Shown here piece after piece: positions 15,351-23,547 of a stretch of DNA of 45,958 nucleotides. The notes under the pieces are model-generated. The model was not told the origin of the DNA. It did no database searches and was given only the letters and a program-made list of their open reading frames with translations. Position numbers and translations under genes: made by a program. This DNA is from Bacillota bacterium (lineage in GTDB: Bacteria > Bacillota > Clostridia > Acetivibrionales > JAMNYG01). The stretch spans positions 1 to 45,958 of the forward strand of contig JAMNYG010000136.1 in assembly GCA_023622945.1 (NCBI GenBank), written 5' to 3'. Position 1 is the first letter of the stretch, and every line of letters begins with the position of its first letter.

Positions 15351-17294
15351 GTGCTGGTTATGGTAGGTAAAGTACTTGGGAATAATAGGTATGAACTGAT
15401 AGAGAAAATAGGCGGGGGCGGAATGGCCCTTGTTTATAAAGCCAAATGCCGTCTTTTGAACAGGTATGTTGCGATTAAGATATTGAGGCCGGAATTTACA
15501 AACGACGAAGAATTTGTAAACAGGTTTCGCATAGAAGCCCAGGCTGCGGCAAGCCTGTCCCATCCCAACATAGTTTCAATTTATGACGTGGGACAGGAAG
15601 ACAACATCCATTACATAGTAATGGAACTGGTAGACGGAATCACCCTTAAGGAATATATAAATCAAAAGGGATGCCTGGACTGGGAAGAGGCAGTAGACAT
15701 CACCATACAGATATGTTCTGCAATAGAACATGCTCACAGGAATCACATCGTTCACAGGGATATAAAACCCCATAATATACTGCTTACAAGGGAAGGAATC
15801 GCCAAGGTCACGGATTTTGGTATTGCCAGGGCGGTAACGTCTTCAACCATCACCATGGTGGGGAGTACCATAGGTTCCGTCCATTATTTTTCTCCCGAGC
15901 AGGCCAGGGGAGGATATATAGACGAGAAATCCGATCTTTATTCCATAGGCATAGCCATGTACGAGATGGTGACGGGACAGCTGCCCTTTAACGGGGACAC
16001 TCCTGTGGCTGTGGCTTTAAAGCACATACAGGATATTCCCGTTGAGCCCATAAAGCTTAACGGGAACATTCCAAAGGGCGTAAACGATATAATAATGAAA
16101 GCCATTAAAAAGGAACAGGACAAGCGCTATCAGACGGCTTCCGACATGCTCAGCGACCTGTACAGGGTGCTGAAGGAGCCTGACGGAGGGTTTATTATTA
16201 ATGAAGACTTATACGAAGACTGCCCAACAAAGAGGATGGACGCCCTGGGGAATGCAGTACTGGCCAAAAAGGATGAGTATAAGATAAAGGAAGACGAGGA
16301 AATGAAAAAAAAGAAAAAAGCCGGCGACAGACTGACAGTCGTGCTGGCGCTTATAACATCTTCCATACTTATTTTCATAGGCGGTTTTATGACCTACCGT
16401 TACGTGGTATCTTCCCTTTTGGCTGCCGAAGACAACAACTTTGTCATGGGAGATTACGTGGGACGGGATGCCGAAGAAGTGAAGGCAATGCTTGAAGAAC
16501 ACGGGCTTAAGGTCAAAATGAACATGAAATACAGCGATGACGTTGAAGCAGGAAAGGTAATGGCACAGGACCCTGAGGAGGGCAAGACCATAAAGCTGGG
16601 AGGATACATCGAGATTCAGCTGGATGTAAGCCAGGGTCCGCAATTGATAACCATACCTGCTTTGAGGAACACGGATTACAGATTGGCCCAGGAAACGTTG
16701 CAGCAGGAGGGACTTAAAGTTACACTCCTTGAAGAACACAGCGAGGAAGTTGGAATTGGGCTGGTCATAAGGACCGAGCCGGATGCCGGTACCGAGGTGA
16801 AGAAGGACACCGAGGTAATACTGGTAAGAAGCCTGGGACCTGAAATAAAGAAGACAATAGTGCCCAACATAATCGGGCTTACCCAGGTGGAGGCAAAGAA
16901 AAGGATTGCCGAAAGAAACCTTACATTGGGTAAAATTACACCTGAAACGGGTAGCAATTATGTAGACAAGATAATAAAACAAAGTCCGCCTGCCGGAACC
17001 GAAGTTGATGAAGGCACGCCGGTAAACTTTGAGCTGGAGGTAAGCAACGAGATCATAGTAAATAAGGTTATTCGCCTTATAATGCCTGAAAAGTATGACG
17101 ATACAATGGTTGTGAGAGTGGAGATAACACCTTCGGATACCAATGTTAAGGAAGTTCTGATGCCGGATACGGAGGTTAAGAAAACCGACTTTCCTATTAC
17201 GGTTGCTGTTCCGGTTCCCAAAGGAGGAAGTGTGTTAATGATGGTTTATATAAATGATATGGCATATCTGCAGGAAGTAGTTACAGGGGGGTAG
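15351..17294 (+). CDS. prkC: PASTA-domain Ser/Thr protein kinase
   Basis: 647 residues. Eukaryotic-like kinase that senses peptidoglycan fragments and controls growth, division or germination. Cytosolic kinase domain 1-275: Gly loop GGGGMALVYKA, VAIKILR, catalytic HRDIKPHN (D137), DFGIAR, SPEQARG. A Lys-rich juxtamembrane tract precedes the single membrane helix (about 328-352). Outside lie three PASTA domains (about 365-430, 431-500, 501-570) and a C-terminal beta region. Start GTG 15351 is 8 nt from GAGG; ATG 15360 is the alternative. It is paired with the phosphatase upstream and rsgA six nt downstream. Confidence 0.96.
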   Translation: MLVMVGKVLGNNRYELIEKIGGGGMALVYKAKCRLLNRYVAIKILRPEFTNDEEFVNRFRIEAQAAASLSHPNIVSIYDVGQEDNIHYIVMELVDGITLKEYINQKGCLDWEEAVDITIQICSAIEHAHRNHIVHRDIKPHNILLTREGIAKVTDFGIARAVTSSTITMVGSTIGSVHYFSPEQARGGYIDEKSDLYSIGIAMYEMVTGQLPFNGDTPVAVALKHIQDIPVEPIKLNGNIPKGVNDIIMKAIKKEQDKRYQTASDMLSDLYRVLKEPDGGFIINEDLYEDCPTKRMDALGNAVLAKKDEYKIKEDEEMKKKKKAGDRLTVVLALITSSILIFIGGFMTYRYVVSSLLAAEDNNFVMGDYVGRDAEEVKAMLEEHGLKVKMNMKYSDDVEAGKVMAQDPEEGKTIKLGGYIEIQLDVSQGPQLITIPALRNTDYRLAQETLQQEGLKVTLLEEHSEEVGIGLVIRTEPDAGTEVKKDTEVILVRSLGPEIKKTIVPNIIGLTQVEAKKRIAERNLTLGKITPETGSNYVDKIIKQSPPAGTEVDEGTPVNFELEVSNEIIVNKVIRLIMPEKYDDTMVVRVEITPSDTNVKEVLMPDTEVKKTDFPITVAVPVPKGGSVLMMVYINDMAYLQEVVTGG

Positions 17295-17300
17295 CATAGT

Positions 17301-18200
17301 TTGGTTTCTGGCTTAATAATTAAAGGCATCGGGGGATTTTACTATGTAAATGCCGGAAATGTTCTGTATGAATGCAAAGCCAGAGGACTTTTTAGGAAAG
17401 AGGGTATTACACCGTTGCCCGGTGACAGGGTGAGGATAATCGTTATCGACGAAAAAAAAAAGACGGGAAGCATTGACGAGATCCTTCCAAGGGATACCCA
17501 GCTGGTAAGACCGGCTGTTGCCAATGTGAACCAGATGGCTGCAGTGGTGGCGGCAAAGTCACCTGAGCCTGACCTTTTGCTTTTGGATAAGCTCCTTGTT
17601 ACGGCGGAGGTCAAGGGAATCGACGCAATTGTGTGCATAAACAAGATTGACCTGGATCCGGAGGAGAAATACCTGAAAATTTCTCGGGCCTATGAAACTG
17701 CAGGGTACAGGACGGTGTTGCTGAGTTCAAAGGAAAACATAGGGTTTGACGGGCTTAAGCCTTTGCTTGAAGGAAGGATAACCGTTTTCGCGGGACAATC
17801 GGGAGTAGGAAAATCGACCATTTTAAATAAAATAATGAATGCATGGGTATTGCAGACCGGGGACATAAGCGAGAAAATTGAACGGGGCAGGCATACCACC
17901 CGGCATGCCGAACTGCTTGAGCTTGATACGGGAGGATACGTGGTGGACACTCCCGGTTTTAGTTCCTTTGAACTGGAAGACATAGAGCATGACAAGCTGG
18001 ACATGTTTTATCCGGAGTTTGTTCCCCATTTGGGGAAATGCAGATTTTCAGGATGCAGCCACATCACCGAACCCGGCTGTGAAGTGAAAAAGGCCCTGGA
18101 AGAAGGGGCTCTGGACAGAGGCAGGTATGAAAGATATATCTTGTTTTATAACGCCCTTAGGGAGAACAAGCCCTATAAAGGCAAGGGGAGGCAACACTAG
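17301..18200 (+). CDS. rsgA: small ribosomal subunit maturation GTPase RsgA
   Basis: 299 residues. Circularly permuted GTPase that checks late 30S assembly. The N-terminal OB fold is followed by the permuted G motifs: INKIDL (G4) comes first, then FAGQSGVGKST (G1, about 163-173), a Thr-rich G2 (GRHTTRH) and DTPGFSSF (G3). The C-terminal zinc finger CRFSGCSH with GCEVKKAL carries the Cys/His ligands. TTG start. The position between prkC and rpe is conserved in Firmicutes. Confidence 0.97.
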   Translation: MVSGLIIKGIGGFYYVNAGNVLYECKARGLFRKEGITPLPGDRVRIIVIDEKKKTGSIDEILPRDTQLVRPAVANVNQMAAVVAAKSPEPDLLLLDKLLVTAEVKGIDAIVCINKIDLDPEEKYLKISRAYETAGYRTVLLSSKENIGFDGLKPLLEGRITVFAGQSGVGKSTILNKIMNAWVLQTGDISEKIERGRHTTRHAELLELDTGGYVVDTPGFSSFELEDIEHDKLDMFYPEFVPHLGKCRFSGCSHITEPGCEVKKALEEGALDRGRYERYILFYNALRENKPYKGKGRQH

Positions 18201-18283
18201 TCCTGCTTAATTCTAACTGGGATAAGCCCCCGTCAGGCTCTTGGTGGGGAATGCTCTCCGGTGCACACTTTTGAAGGGAAGTG

Positions 18284-18949
18284 ATGTTAATGATTAAAAT
18301 TGCTCCTTCCTTACTGGCTTCGGATTTTTCAAAGCTGGGAGAGGAAATACGGAAAGTTGAGAAGGCCGGGGCTGACATGATACATATAGATGTCATGGAC
18401 GGCCATTTTGTTCCCAACATAACCATCGGGCCACCGGTGATAAAGCGTCTGAGACCTGTAACCGACCTTCCTTTCGATGTACACCTTATGATTGAAAATC
18501 CTGATTTATACATAGATGATTTTATTGACGCAGGCGCGGATATTGTTACGGTACACGCTGAGGCATGCACCCATCTTCACAGGACCCTGCAGAGAATACG
18601 GCAGCGGGGAAAAAAGGCCGGCGTTGCCCTTAATCCTTCCACTTCTCTGACAGCTATTGAATGGGTACTGCAGGACGTTGACATGGTGCTGATCATGACC
18701 GTCAATCCCGGTTTCGGGGGCCAGGTATACATAGATTCCATGACCCAAAAGGTAAGGGAACTGAAATATATGGTCTTAAGAAAAGGTATAGACGTGGATA
18801 TTGAAGTTGACGGGGGCATCGACCCTAATACCGCAAAAAGAGTGATACATGCAGGAGCAAATGTGCTTGTGGCCGGTACGGCGGTATTTAATGCTGATGA
18901 TGCGGTTGAGATGATTACCGAGCTCAGGAAGAAGGCCGAACATGGATAA
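18284..18949 (+). CDS. rpe: ribulose-phosphate 3-epimerase
   Basis: 221 residues. Interconverts ribulose 5-phosphate and xylulose 5-phosphate in the pentose phosphate pathway with two catalytic Asp and a metal. Motifs: IKIAPSLLASDF, HIDVMDGHFVPN, DVHLMIENPD, GVALNPSTS, MTVNPGFGGQ, VDGGIDPNTA and the phosphate-binding GANVLVAGTAVF. Start: AAGGG at 18274 lies 5 nt before ATG 18284 and 11 nt before ATG 18290; GTG 18281 is less likely. The thiN start overlaps the end of this gene by 8 nt. Confidence 0.97.
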   Translation: MLMIKIAPSLLASDFSKLGEEIRKVEKAGADMIHIDVMDGHFVPNITIGPPVIKRLRPVTDLPFDVHLMIENPDLYIDDFIDAGADIVTVHAEACTHLHRTLQRIRQRGKKAGVALNPSTSLTAIEWVLQDVDMVLIMTVNPGFGGQVYIDSMTQKVRELKYMVLRKGIDVDIEVDGGIDPNTAKRVIHAGANVLVAGTAVFNADDAVEMITELRKKAEHG

Positions 18950-19673
18950 ACATGGCATGCATGAACATGGTATGCACAAAGATGGTATATATAAAGATGA
19001 AATGCATCAACATGAAATGAATCAAAATGGTATGCATAAACATGCGGTAATAATAAGCAACGGACATATTGAAAGCTATGAGAGCTATAAAAAGTATCTT
19101 GACGGAGTAGGGCTAATAATCTGCGCCGACGGAGGGGCACACCATGCAAGGCGCCTTGGTGTAATGCCCCATTTGCTTATTGGGGATTTTGATTCCGTAT
19201 CGCCCGGCGATCTTGAGCATTTTAAAGATGCAGGGGTTGAGGTGGTTGAATTCCCTGTGGAAAAGGATATGACCGATACGGAACTTGCAGTTGAAATAGC
19301 CCTTGAAAGAGGATACAGGGAAGTGGTGATCATAGGAGGCACGGGGACCAGGCTTGACCATACCCTGGCCAATATCTTTTTGCTTAAGAAACTGCTTGAT
19401 GCAGGCGCCAGGGGAATAGTGGCGGACGACCACAATGAGATAATGCTGGTTGACCGTAAAGTGGCGCTTGAAAGAGAAGCCAACACCAAAGTTACGTTGC
19501 TGGCCCTTACCGAAAAGGTTGAAGGAATAACCACAAAAGGCCTGTATTACCCTCTTGACAATGCACAATTGCACTTCGGCTCCTCCCTGGGCGTGAGCAA
19601 TGAGTTTGTGGAGGACACGGCAGAAATATCCCTTACCAATGGTTTGCTGCTTGTGATAAAGGCCAGGGATTAA
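18942..19673 (+). CDS. thiN: thiamine diphosphokinase with a His/Met-rich N-terminal repeat
   Basis: 243 residues. Transfers diphosphate from ATP to thiamine, making the cofactor ThDP. Core motifs: HAVIISNGHIESY, IICADGGAHHAR, LIGDFDS, FPVEKDMTDTELA, IIGGTGTRLDHTLANI, and GLYYPLDNA in the C-terminal thiamine-binding domain. Residues 4-33 are an extra tail made of six pentapeptide repeats rich in His and Met, absent from ordinary homologues, which begin at about residue 31. The SD GGAAGAAGG sits 6 nt before ATG 18942 and no SD precedes the internal ATG 19032, so the tail is probably translated. It could bind metal ions; that is inference. Confidence 0.93.
   Translation: MDKHGMHEHGMHKDGIYKDEMHQHEMNQNGMHKHAVIISNGHIESYESYKKYLDGVGLIICADGGAHHARRLGVMPHLLIGDFDSVSPGDLEHFKDAGVEVVEFPVEKDMTDTELAVEIALERGYREVVIIGGTGTRLDHTLANIFLLKKLLDAGARGIVADDHNEIMLVDRKVALEREANTKVTLLALTEKVEGITTKGLYYPLDNAQLHFGSSLGVSNEFVEDTAEISLTNGLLLVIKARD
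18951..19040 (+). repeat. 15-bp x6 in-frame tandem repeat at the start of thiN
   Basis: Six 15-bp units encode HGMHE, HGMHK, DGIYK, DEMHQ, HEMNQ, NGMHK, followed by a partial seventh. Unit length is exact while the bases have diverged. Confidence 0.92.
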
Positions 19674-19770
19674 AATGGGGACGGTTCTGATAAAGCCAGG
19701 AATTAAAAGACCAGGTATGAAAATAGGGGACGGCTCTGGTAAAGCAAGGAATTAAAGTGGGGACGGTTCT
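19655..19770 (+). repeat. three direct repeats beginning inside the 3' end of thiN
   Basis: Units at 19655-19688, 19689-19737 and 19738-19770 each begin like GATAAAGCCAGGAATTAAA and end with GGGGACGGTTCT or one-base variants. Unit 1 contains the last thiN codons and its stop; units 2 and 3 are diverged copies, unit 2 with about 15 extra bases. Confidence 0.85.
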
Positions 19771-19777
19771 CAAAAAG

Positions 19778-19807
19778 AAAAAGGACATTTCTCTGAATGT
19801 CCTTTTT
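19778..19807. terminator. bidirectional intrinsic terminator between convergent genes
   Basis: AAAAAGGACATT and AATGTCCTTTTT form a perfect 12-bp stem with a 6-nt loop and an A/T run on each side, placed between thiN (plus) and the aminotransferase (minus). Nothing else is recognisable up to 19967; a 68-codon open frame here runs through the hairpin and is not a gene. Confidence 0.93.
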
Positions 19808-19967
19808 CAGATGTCGGAAATGTCCTGCACTTTTGCCTGGCAGCTGGAATTTTTCATACCGTCATATGAACATTTTTATCATGTCACCGAACATTTTCAT
19901 CCTGTAATGCGTATGTTTTCAGCCTTTCATCTGAACCTCCGGTCATCTGAACTCTTCCAATAAAGCT

Positions 19968-21149
19968 TCATCTGAACTCTTCTAACAAGGCTTTGAAAGC
20001 CGGAAGTGAATTTTCAATGGTTTTCATGCTGACGCAGTAAGCAAGCCTGAAAAATCCCGGACACCTGAAGCCGCTTCCCGGCACTATTATCAGGTTGTAT
20101 TTCATAGCTCTTCTTGCAAACTCGGTATCATCCTCTATCGGTGACTTGGGGAAAAGGTAAAAAGCACCCCCGGGTTTTATGCACTCATAGCCCATTTCTG
20201 TCAGGCTGTTGTATAAAAGATCCCGTCTTTCCTTATAAATTCCTATGTCAACAACCTGGTCAAGATTGTCGGCTATAAGCTTCTGGAACAGTGCCGGGGC
20301 ATTGACAAATCCAAGAATCCTGTTGCAGTATATCAATGCTGCCATAAGAGTGTCTATATTCTCAATGGCAGGGTTTGCGACTATATAGCCTATACGCTCT
20401 CCGGGCAGCGATAGGGATTTGCTGAAAGAGTCCACCAGTATGGAGTTTTTGAATATGTTAAGTATCCTTGGAAGTTCAATGCCGTCATATACGATTTTCC
20501 TGTAAGGCTCATCGGATATCACGTAAACTGTTATGCCCAGCTCTTTTTCCTTTTCAGATATAGCCTGTGCCAGCTTCTCCAGGGTAGCGCGGTCATATAC
20601 CACGCCTGTGGGATTGTTGGGAGAGTTTATGATAATGGCTTTGGTCCTGGGCGTAATATGAGCCTTTAAAGCTTCAGCATCGGGCAGGAAGGTCTTGGTG
20701 TCGGTAGGCACTATAACGCATTTGCCGTCGTAATTGCTTATGTATGAAAGGTATTCCATGAAAAAGGGTGCAAATACTATGACTTCCTCGCCGGGATTCA
20801 ATAGGGATTTCAGCACCACGTTTAACGCTCCGCCTGCCCCGCAGGTCATGACTACATGGTCTCCCTTGATGGGAAGGCCGGTCTCCCTGGCATGGTATGC
20901 AGCAACTTTTTCCCTTACATCGGCATAACCGGCATTTGGCATGTATCCGTGGAGCCGGGGATTGTCCTCGGTTACCAGCCTTATCAGGTCTTCCTTTACT
21001 TTGAGTGGCGGTTCCGGGTCGGGGTTGCCCAGGGAAAAATCGAAGACTTTGTCCGGACCGTACTGTTTGCGAAGGTTTTCTCCCTGCTCAAACATTGCTC
21101 TTATAAATGATCCGCCGCTGAGGCTTTGAACTATTTTCTCAGAAAACAT
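19968..21149 (-). CDS. PLP-dependent class I/II aminotransferase
   Basis: 393 residues, fold-type I aminotransferase of the aspartate-aminotransferase superfamily. Motifs: FSLGNPDPEPP and GYMPNAGY (substrate loop), CGAGGALNVVLKSLL (PLP phosphate), INSPNNPTGVVY, the PLP-contact ISDEPYRKIVY and the Schiff-base Lys in DSFSKSLSLPGERIGY. A C-terminal Arg region, PGSGFRCPGFFRLAY, binds the substrate carboxylate. The exact amino donor cannot be read from sequence. A perfect AGGAGG SD lies 9 nt before ATG 21149, preceded by an 18-bp duplication. It is downstream of rqcH on the same strand with a 247-nt gap. Confidence 0.9.
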   Translation of the reverse strand: MFSEKIVQSLSGGSFIRAMFEQGENLRKQYGPDKVFDFSLGNPDPEPPLKVKEDLIRLVTEDNPRLHGYMPNAGYADVREKVAAYHARETGLPIKGDHVVMTCGAGGALNVVLKSLLNPGEEVIVFAPFFMEYLSYISNYDGKCVIVPTDTKTFLPDAEALKAHITPRTKAIIINSPNNPTGVVYDRATLEKLAQAISEKEKELGITVYVISDEPYRKIVYDGIELPRILNIFKNSILVDSFSKSLSLPGERIGYIVANPAIENIDTLMAALIYCNRILGFVNAPALFQKLIADNLDQVVDIGIYKERRDLLYNSLTEMGYECIKPGGAFYLFPKSPIEDDTEFARRAMKYNLIIVPGSGFRCPGFFRLAYCVSMKTIENSLPAFKALLEEFR

Positions 21150-21163
21150 TGATCGGGACCTCC

Positions 21164-21199
21164 TTTTAAAAATGACTCAGGTTAAAAAATGGCTCAGGG
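21164..21199 (-). repeat. 18-bp tandem duplication next to the aminotransferase RBS
   Basis: Two adjacent 18-bp copies, each an A/T-rich tract plus the motif CTGAGYCATT on the minus strand, abut the AGGAGG site. The remainder of the gap to 21396 shows only AT-rich sequence with TATAAT-like boxes and no convincing -35. Confidence 0.55.
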
Positions 21200-21396
21200 T
21201 ACCGGAGGGAAACCAGAACTGTTTCATAAGTCCTGCTGCTTTAAACATATCCGGTACTTTGGAATTTCAAGGATTATAAGTATTATAAAACATGTTACAT
21301 TAAAATGCTTAATGCTTCAAGAAACATTTCCATTCAAATCGGTACAAATCAGATTCATTCTCTCTTCAGGTGCTCTACCCTACTTATTTTCACCTT

Positions 21397-23163
21397 TCAT
21401 GTGATCCTTCTTAACTTGCTTACCTGTTCTTCCGAAGGAGTTACTATTATGGTTTTATAATTCTCATATGTCACCATTCCGGGTTTTGCGCCGGGGGGCT
21501 TTTTCACGTTTTTGGCTGTAGTATAGTCAACGGGCACATTTGAGGAGTGCCTGGCTTTGCTGTAGTATGCCGCAAGCATGGCCCCTTCAAGCAATGTGCT
21601 GTCAGGTATTTCTTTTTTATGCTTTCTTATTATCACATGGGAGCCGGGGATGTTTTTTGTGTGAAGCCAGATGTCACCGGATGAAGCAAGTTTTAAAGTC
21701 AGCAGGTCGTTTTGCCTGTTGTTTTTGCCGACATAAATGTCAAAACCGTCGGAAGACTTGTAACGAATGGGCTTGCTTTCTTCCACCTGCCTTTTTTGAT
21801 GGATTTTTTTGCTTTGATGGATATAACCCTGGCTTACAAGTTCCTGCCTTATTTCATCTATTTCCTGGGGAGTTTCGCAGTTGTCCAGAAGCTGAAGGAC
21901 GCTCTCCAGGTATTCCAGCTCTTTTTTTGTTTCCTCAAGCTGTTGACTGGCATGTGAAAATGCGCTTTTTGCCTTTGCATAGCGTTTAAAATACCTCTGT
22001 GCGTTTTCCTGCGGAGACAGGTGCGGTTCCAGGGGAATATCCACGTATTCTCCGTTTTCGCTGTAGTAGTTCAGCAGGGAAACCTTTGCAGAGTTTTGCG
22101 GGATATTGTATATGTTGGCTAAAATAAGCTCTCCGTAAAGCCTTAAGGTCTCCCTGTCAGCAGCTTCCCGCAGAGTCTCCTGCAAAAGACCCATTTTTTT
22201 GGCGCAGCGGTCAATGGAATTGCTCAAAACTTTGTATATGTCGTTCTTTTTCTGCTTCAGCCTTTCAATGCGATCCTTTTCATAATAAAAAAGGTCCAGT
22301 ACCTTGCTCATGGATCCCATCTGCTTTGCATCGGGATGCATGGTTATCGGTATGCAGTGAAAATCAATGGGGCCGGAGCGGCCGGACTCACCGTTGTATA
22401 TTATGCATGGCGTAAAAAGGCTTTTGGCAAGAATGTCCTTAACCTCGTGAAGGACCCGTTTCAGCATTGTGATCTGGCTTTCGGTCATGCGGTTAAAGGG
22501 AAGCCGGCTGTCAAGTCCCGCCCTGTGGCACACCTCTCTGCACAGGAAAAGGCTGAAGCCTTTGATGCTTTGAAACAGGTGTTTTTCGACTGTTGAAAAG
22601 ATTTCCCGGGAAGCAGAGTCAACAAAACCGTCTATGTCCAAAGATTCCAGGCTTACCTTGTTTTGGGGGGGAGGAAGGACATACGGCCTTGTGGGCATGA
22701 CTTCCCTTACGCTGCTTACCTCCGCATCCACATGCTTTATCGCATCAATTATCCTGTCATCCGAATTCAGAAGGATTATATTGCTGTGCCTGCCCATTAT
22801 TTCTATGACCAGCTTTTTTTCAGTCACATCTCCCAGTTCGCTGACCGATTCTATATGAATGGTGACAATTCTTTCATAATCGTGAAACCTGACGGCATTT
22901 ATTCTGCCTCCTGACAGGTGCTTCCTTAAAAGCATGCAAAACATGGGAGGTACCTGTGGATTCTCTTTTACGGTTTCGGTAAGGTGAATCCTCGGGTAAT
23001 TTGCGCTGGCGCTAAGCAAAAGCTTTACGCTTTCGCCCCTGGTTCTTATGTGCATTATGATTTCATCAGCCTCAGGCTGAAAGATTTTCTCGATCCTTCC
23101 GCCCGTCAGAAGCCCTGCCAGCTCTTCTACGATGCATTTGGTTACAACTCCGTCAAAAGGCAC
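21397..23163 (-). CDS. rqcH: RqcH/NFACT-family ribosome quality control protein
   Basis: 588 residues. Bacterial Rqc2 homologue that binds stalled 50S subunits and recruits tRNA-Ala to add alanine tails for degradation; often annotated fibronectin-binding protein. NFACT-N begins PFDGVVTKCIVEEL and contains KLVIEIMGRHSNIIL. A central coiled coil follows (about 270-440), then the NFACT-R domain with KSSDGFDIYVGKNNRQND and SGDIWLHTKNIPGSHVII. Start: GTG 23163 with AAGGAG 10 nt upstream gives the family length and N terminus; the frame open to 23319 runs through intergenic repeats. The alanine-tail role is family knowledge. Confidence 0.95.
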   Translation of the reverse strand: MPFDGVVTKCIVEELAGLLTGGRIEKIFQPEADEIIMHIRTRGESVKLLLSASANYPRIHLTETVKENPQVPPMFCMLLRKHLSGGRINAVRFHDYERIVTIHIESVSELGDVTEKKLVIEIMGRHSNIILLNSDDRIIDAIKHVDAEVSSVREVMPTRPYVLPPPQNKVSLESLDIDGFVDSASREIFSTVEKHLFQSIKGFSLFLCREVCHRAGLDSRLPFNRMTESQITMLKRVLHEVKDILAKSLFTPCIIYNGESGRSGPIDFHCIPITMHPDAKQMGSMSKVLDLFYYEKDRIERLKQKKNDIYKVLSNSIDRCAKKMGLLQETLREAADRETLRLYGELILANIYNIPQNSAKVSLLNYYSENGEYVDIPLEPHLSPQENAQRYFKRYAKAKSAFSHASQQLEETKKELEYLESVLQLLDNCETPQEIDEIRQELVSQGYIHQSKKIHQKRQVEESKPIRYKSSDGFDIYVGKNNRQNDLLTLKLASSGDIWLHTKNIPGSHVIIRKHKKEIPDSTLLEGAMLAAYYSKARHSSNVPVDYTTAKNVKKPPGAKPGMVTYENYKTIIVTPSEEQVSKLRRIT

Positions 23164-23236
23164 TGTAAATGCACTCCTTATCCAAGTAGTCCTATATATC
23201 ATACCACTTCCGGCTAAGGTTGCAAAGGTGAATGTC

Positions 23237-23390
23237 GGGGACGTTTTTGTAGGGGGACGTTTTTGCACAAATTTGCTTCGTAAATGATGGGGATAAAAGA
23301 TGGGGACGTTTTTACACATTTTAGGGACGTCTTCACACAGATTTATTTCAAAATAATAGGAGCAAAAGAAGGGGATGTTTTACATAGATA
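23237..23390. repeat. cluster of GGGGACGT-type short repeats (plus orientation)
   Basis: Copies of GGGGACGTTTTT or GGGACGTCTT with a CAC-containing tail begin near 23237, 23253, 23302 and 23332, with a weak one near 23376. They alternate with a second degenerate unit containing GATGGGGATAAAAGAT or ATAGGAGCAAAAGAAG. They occupy the gap between the divergent rqcH and GHL15 genes, upstream of the promoter at 23454. Confidence 0.8.
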
Positions 23391-23453
23391 TAAGTAGTAT
23401 GTTTCAAAAATATACATAAATAGCCTAATAAAAGGATAATATGTAAATATATG

Positions 23454-23483
23454 TTGACATAATGGGAATAAATGTAATATAAT
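23454..23483 (+). promoter_or_regulatory. consensus sigma-A promoter of the GHL15 gene
   Basis: Perfect TTGACA at 23454-23459 and perfect TATAAT at 23478-23483 with an 18-nt spacer, 64 nt before the start codon. Both boxes are consensus, so strong expression is expected. Confidence 0.85.
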
Positions 23484-23547
23484 GTAATTACTTGGAAGCA
23501 AAGATTTTGCTTCCTATGCGCTAAAAAATATTTTGGGAGGGAGTGCT

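Noticed and set aside
16209-16982. 257-codon minus-strand frame
   Set aside because: Antisense shadow of the PASTA kinase gene with no family motif.
19757-19963. 68-codon frame after thiN
   Set aside because: Encoded by a repeat and a terminator hairpin; no homology recognised.
23164-23319. 52-residue N-terminal extension of RqcH
   Set aside because: Encodes intergenic repeats; GTG 23163 has an SD and yields the family N terminus.
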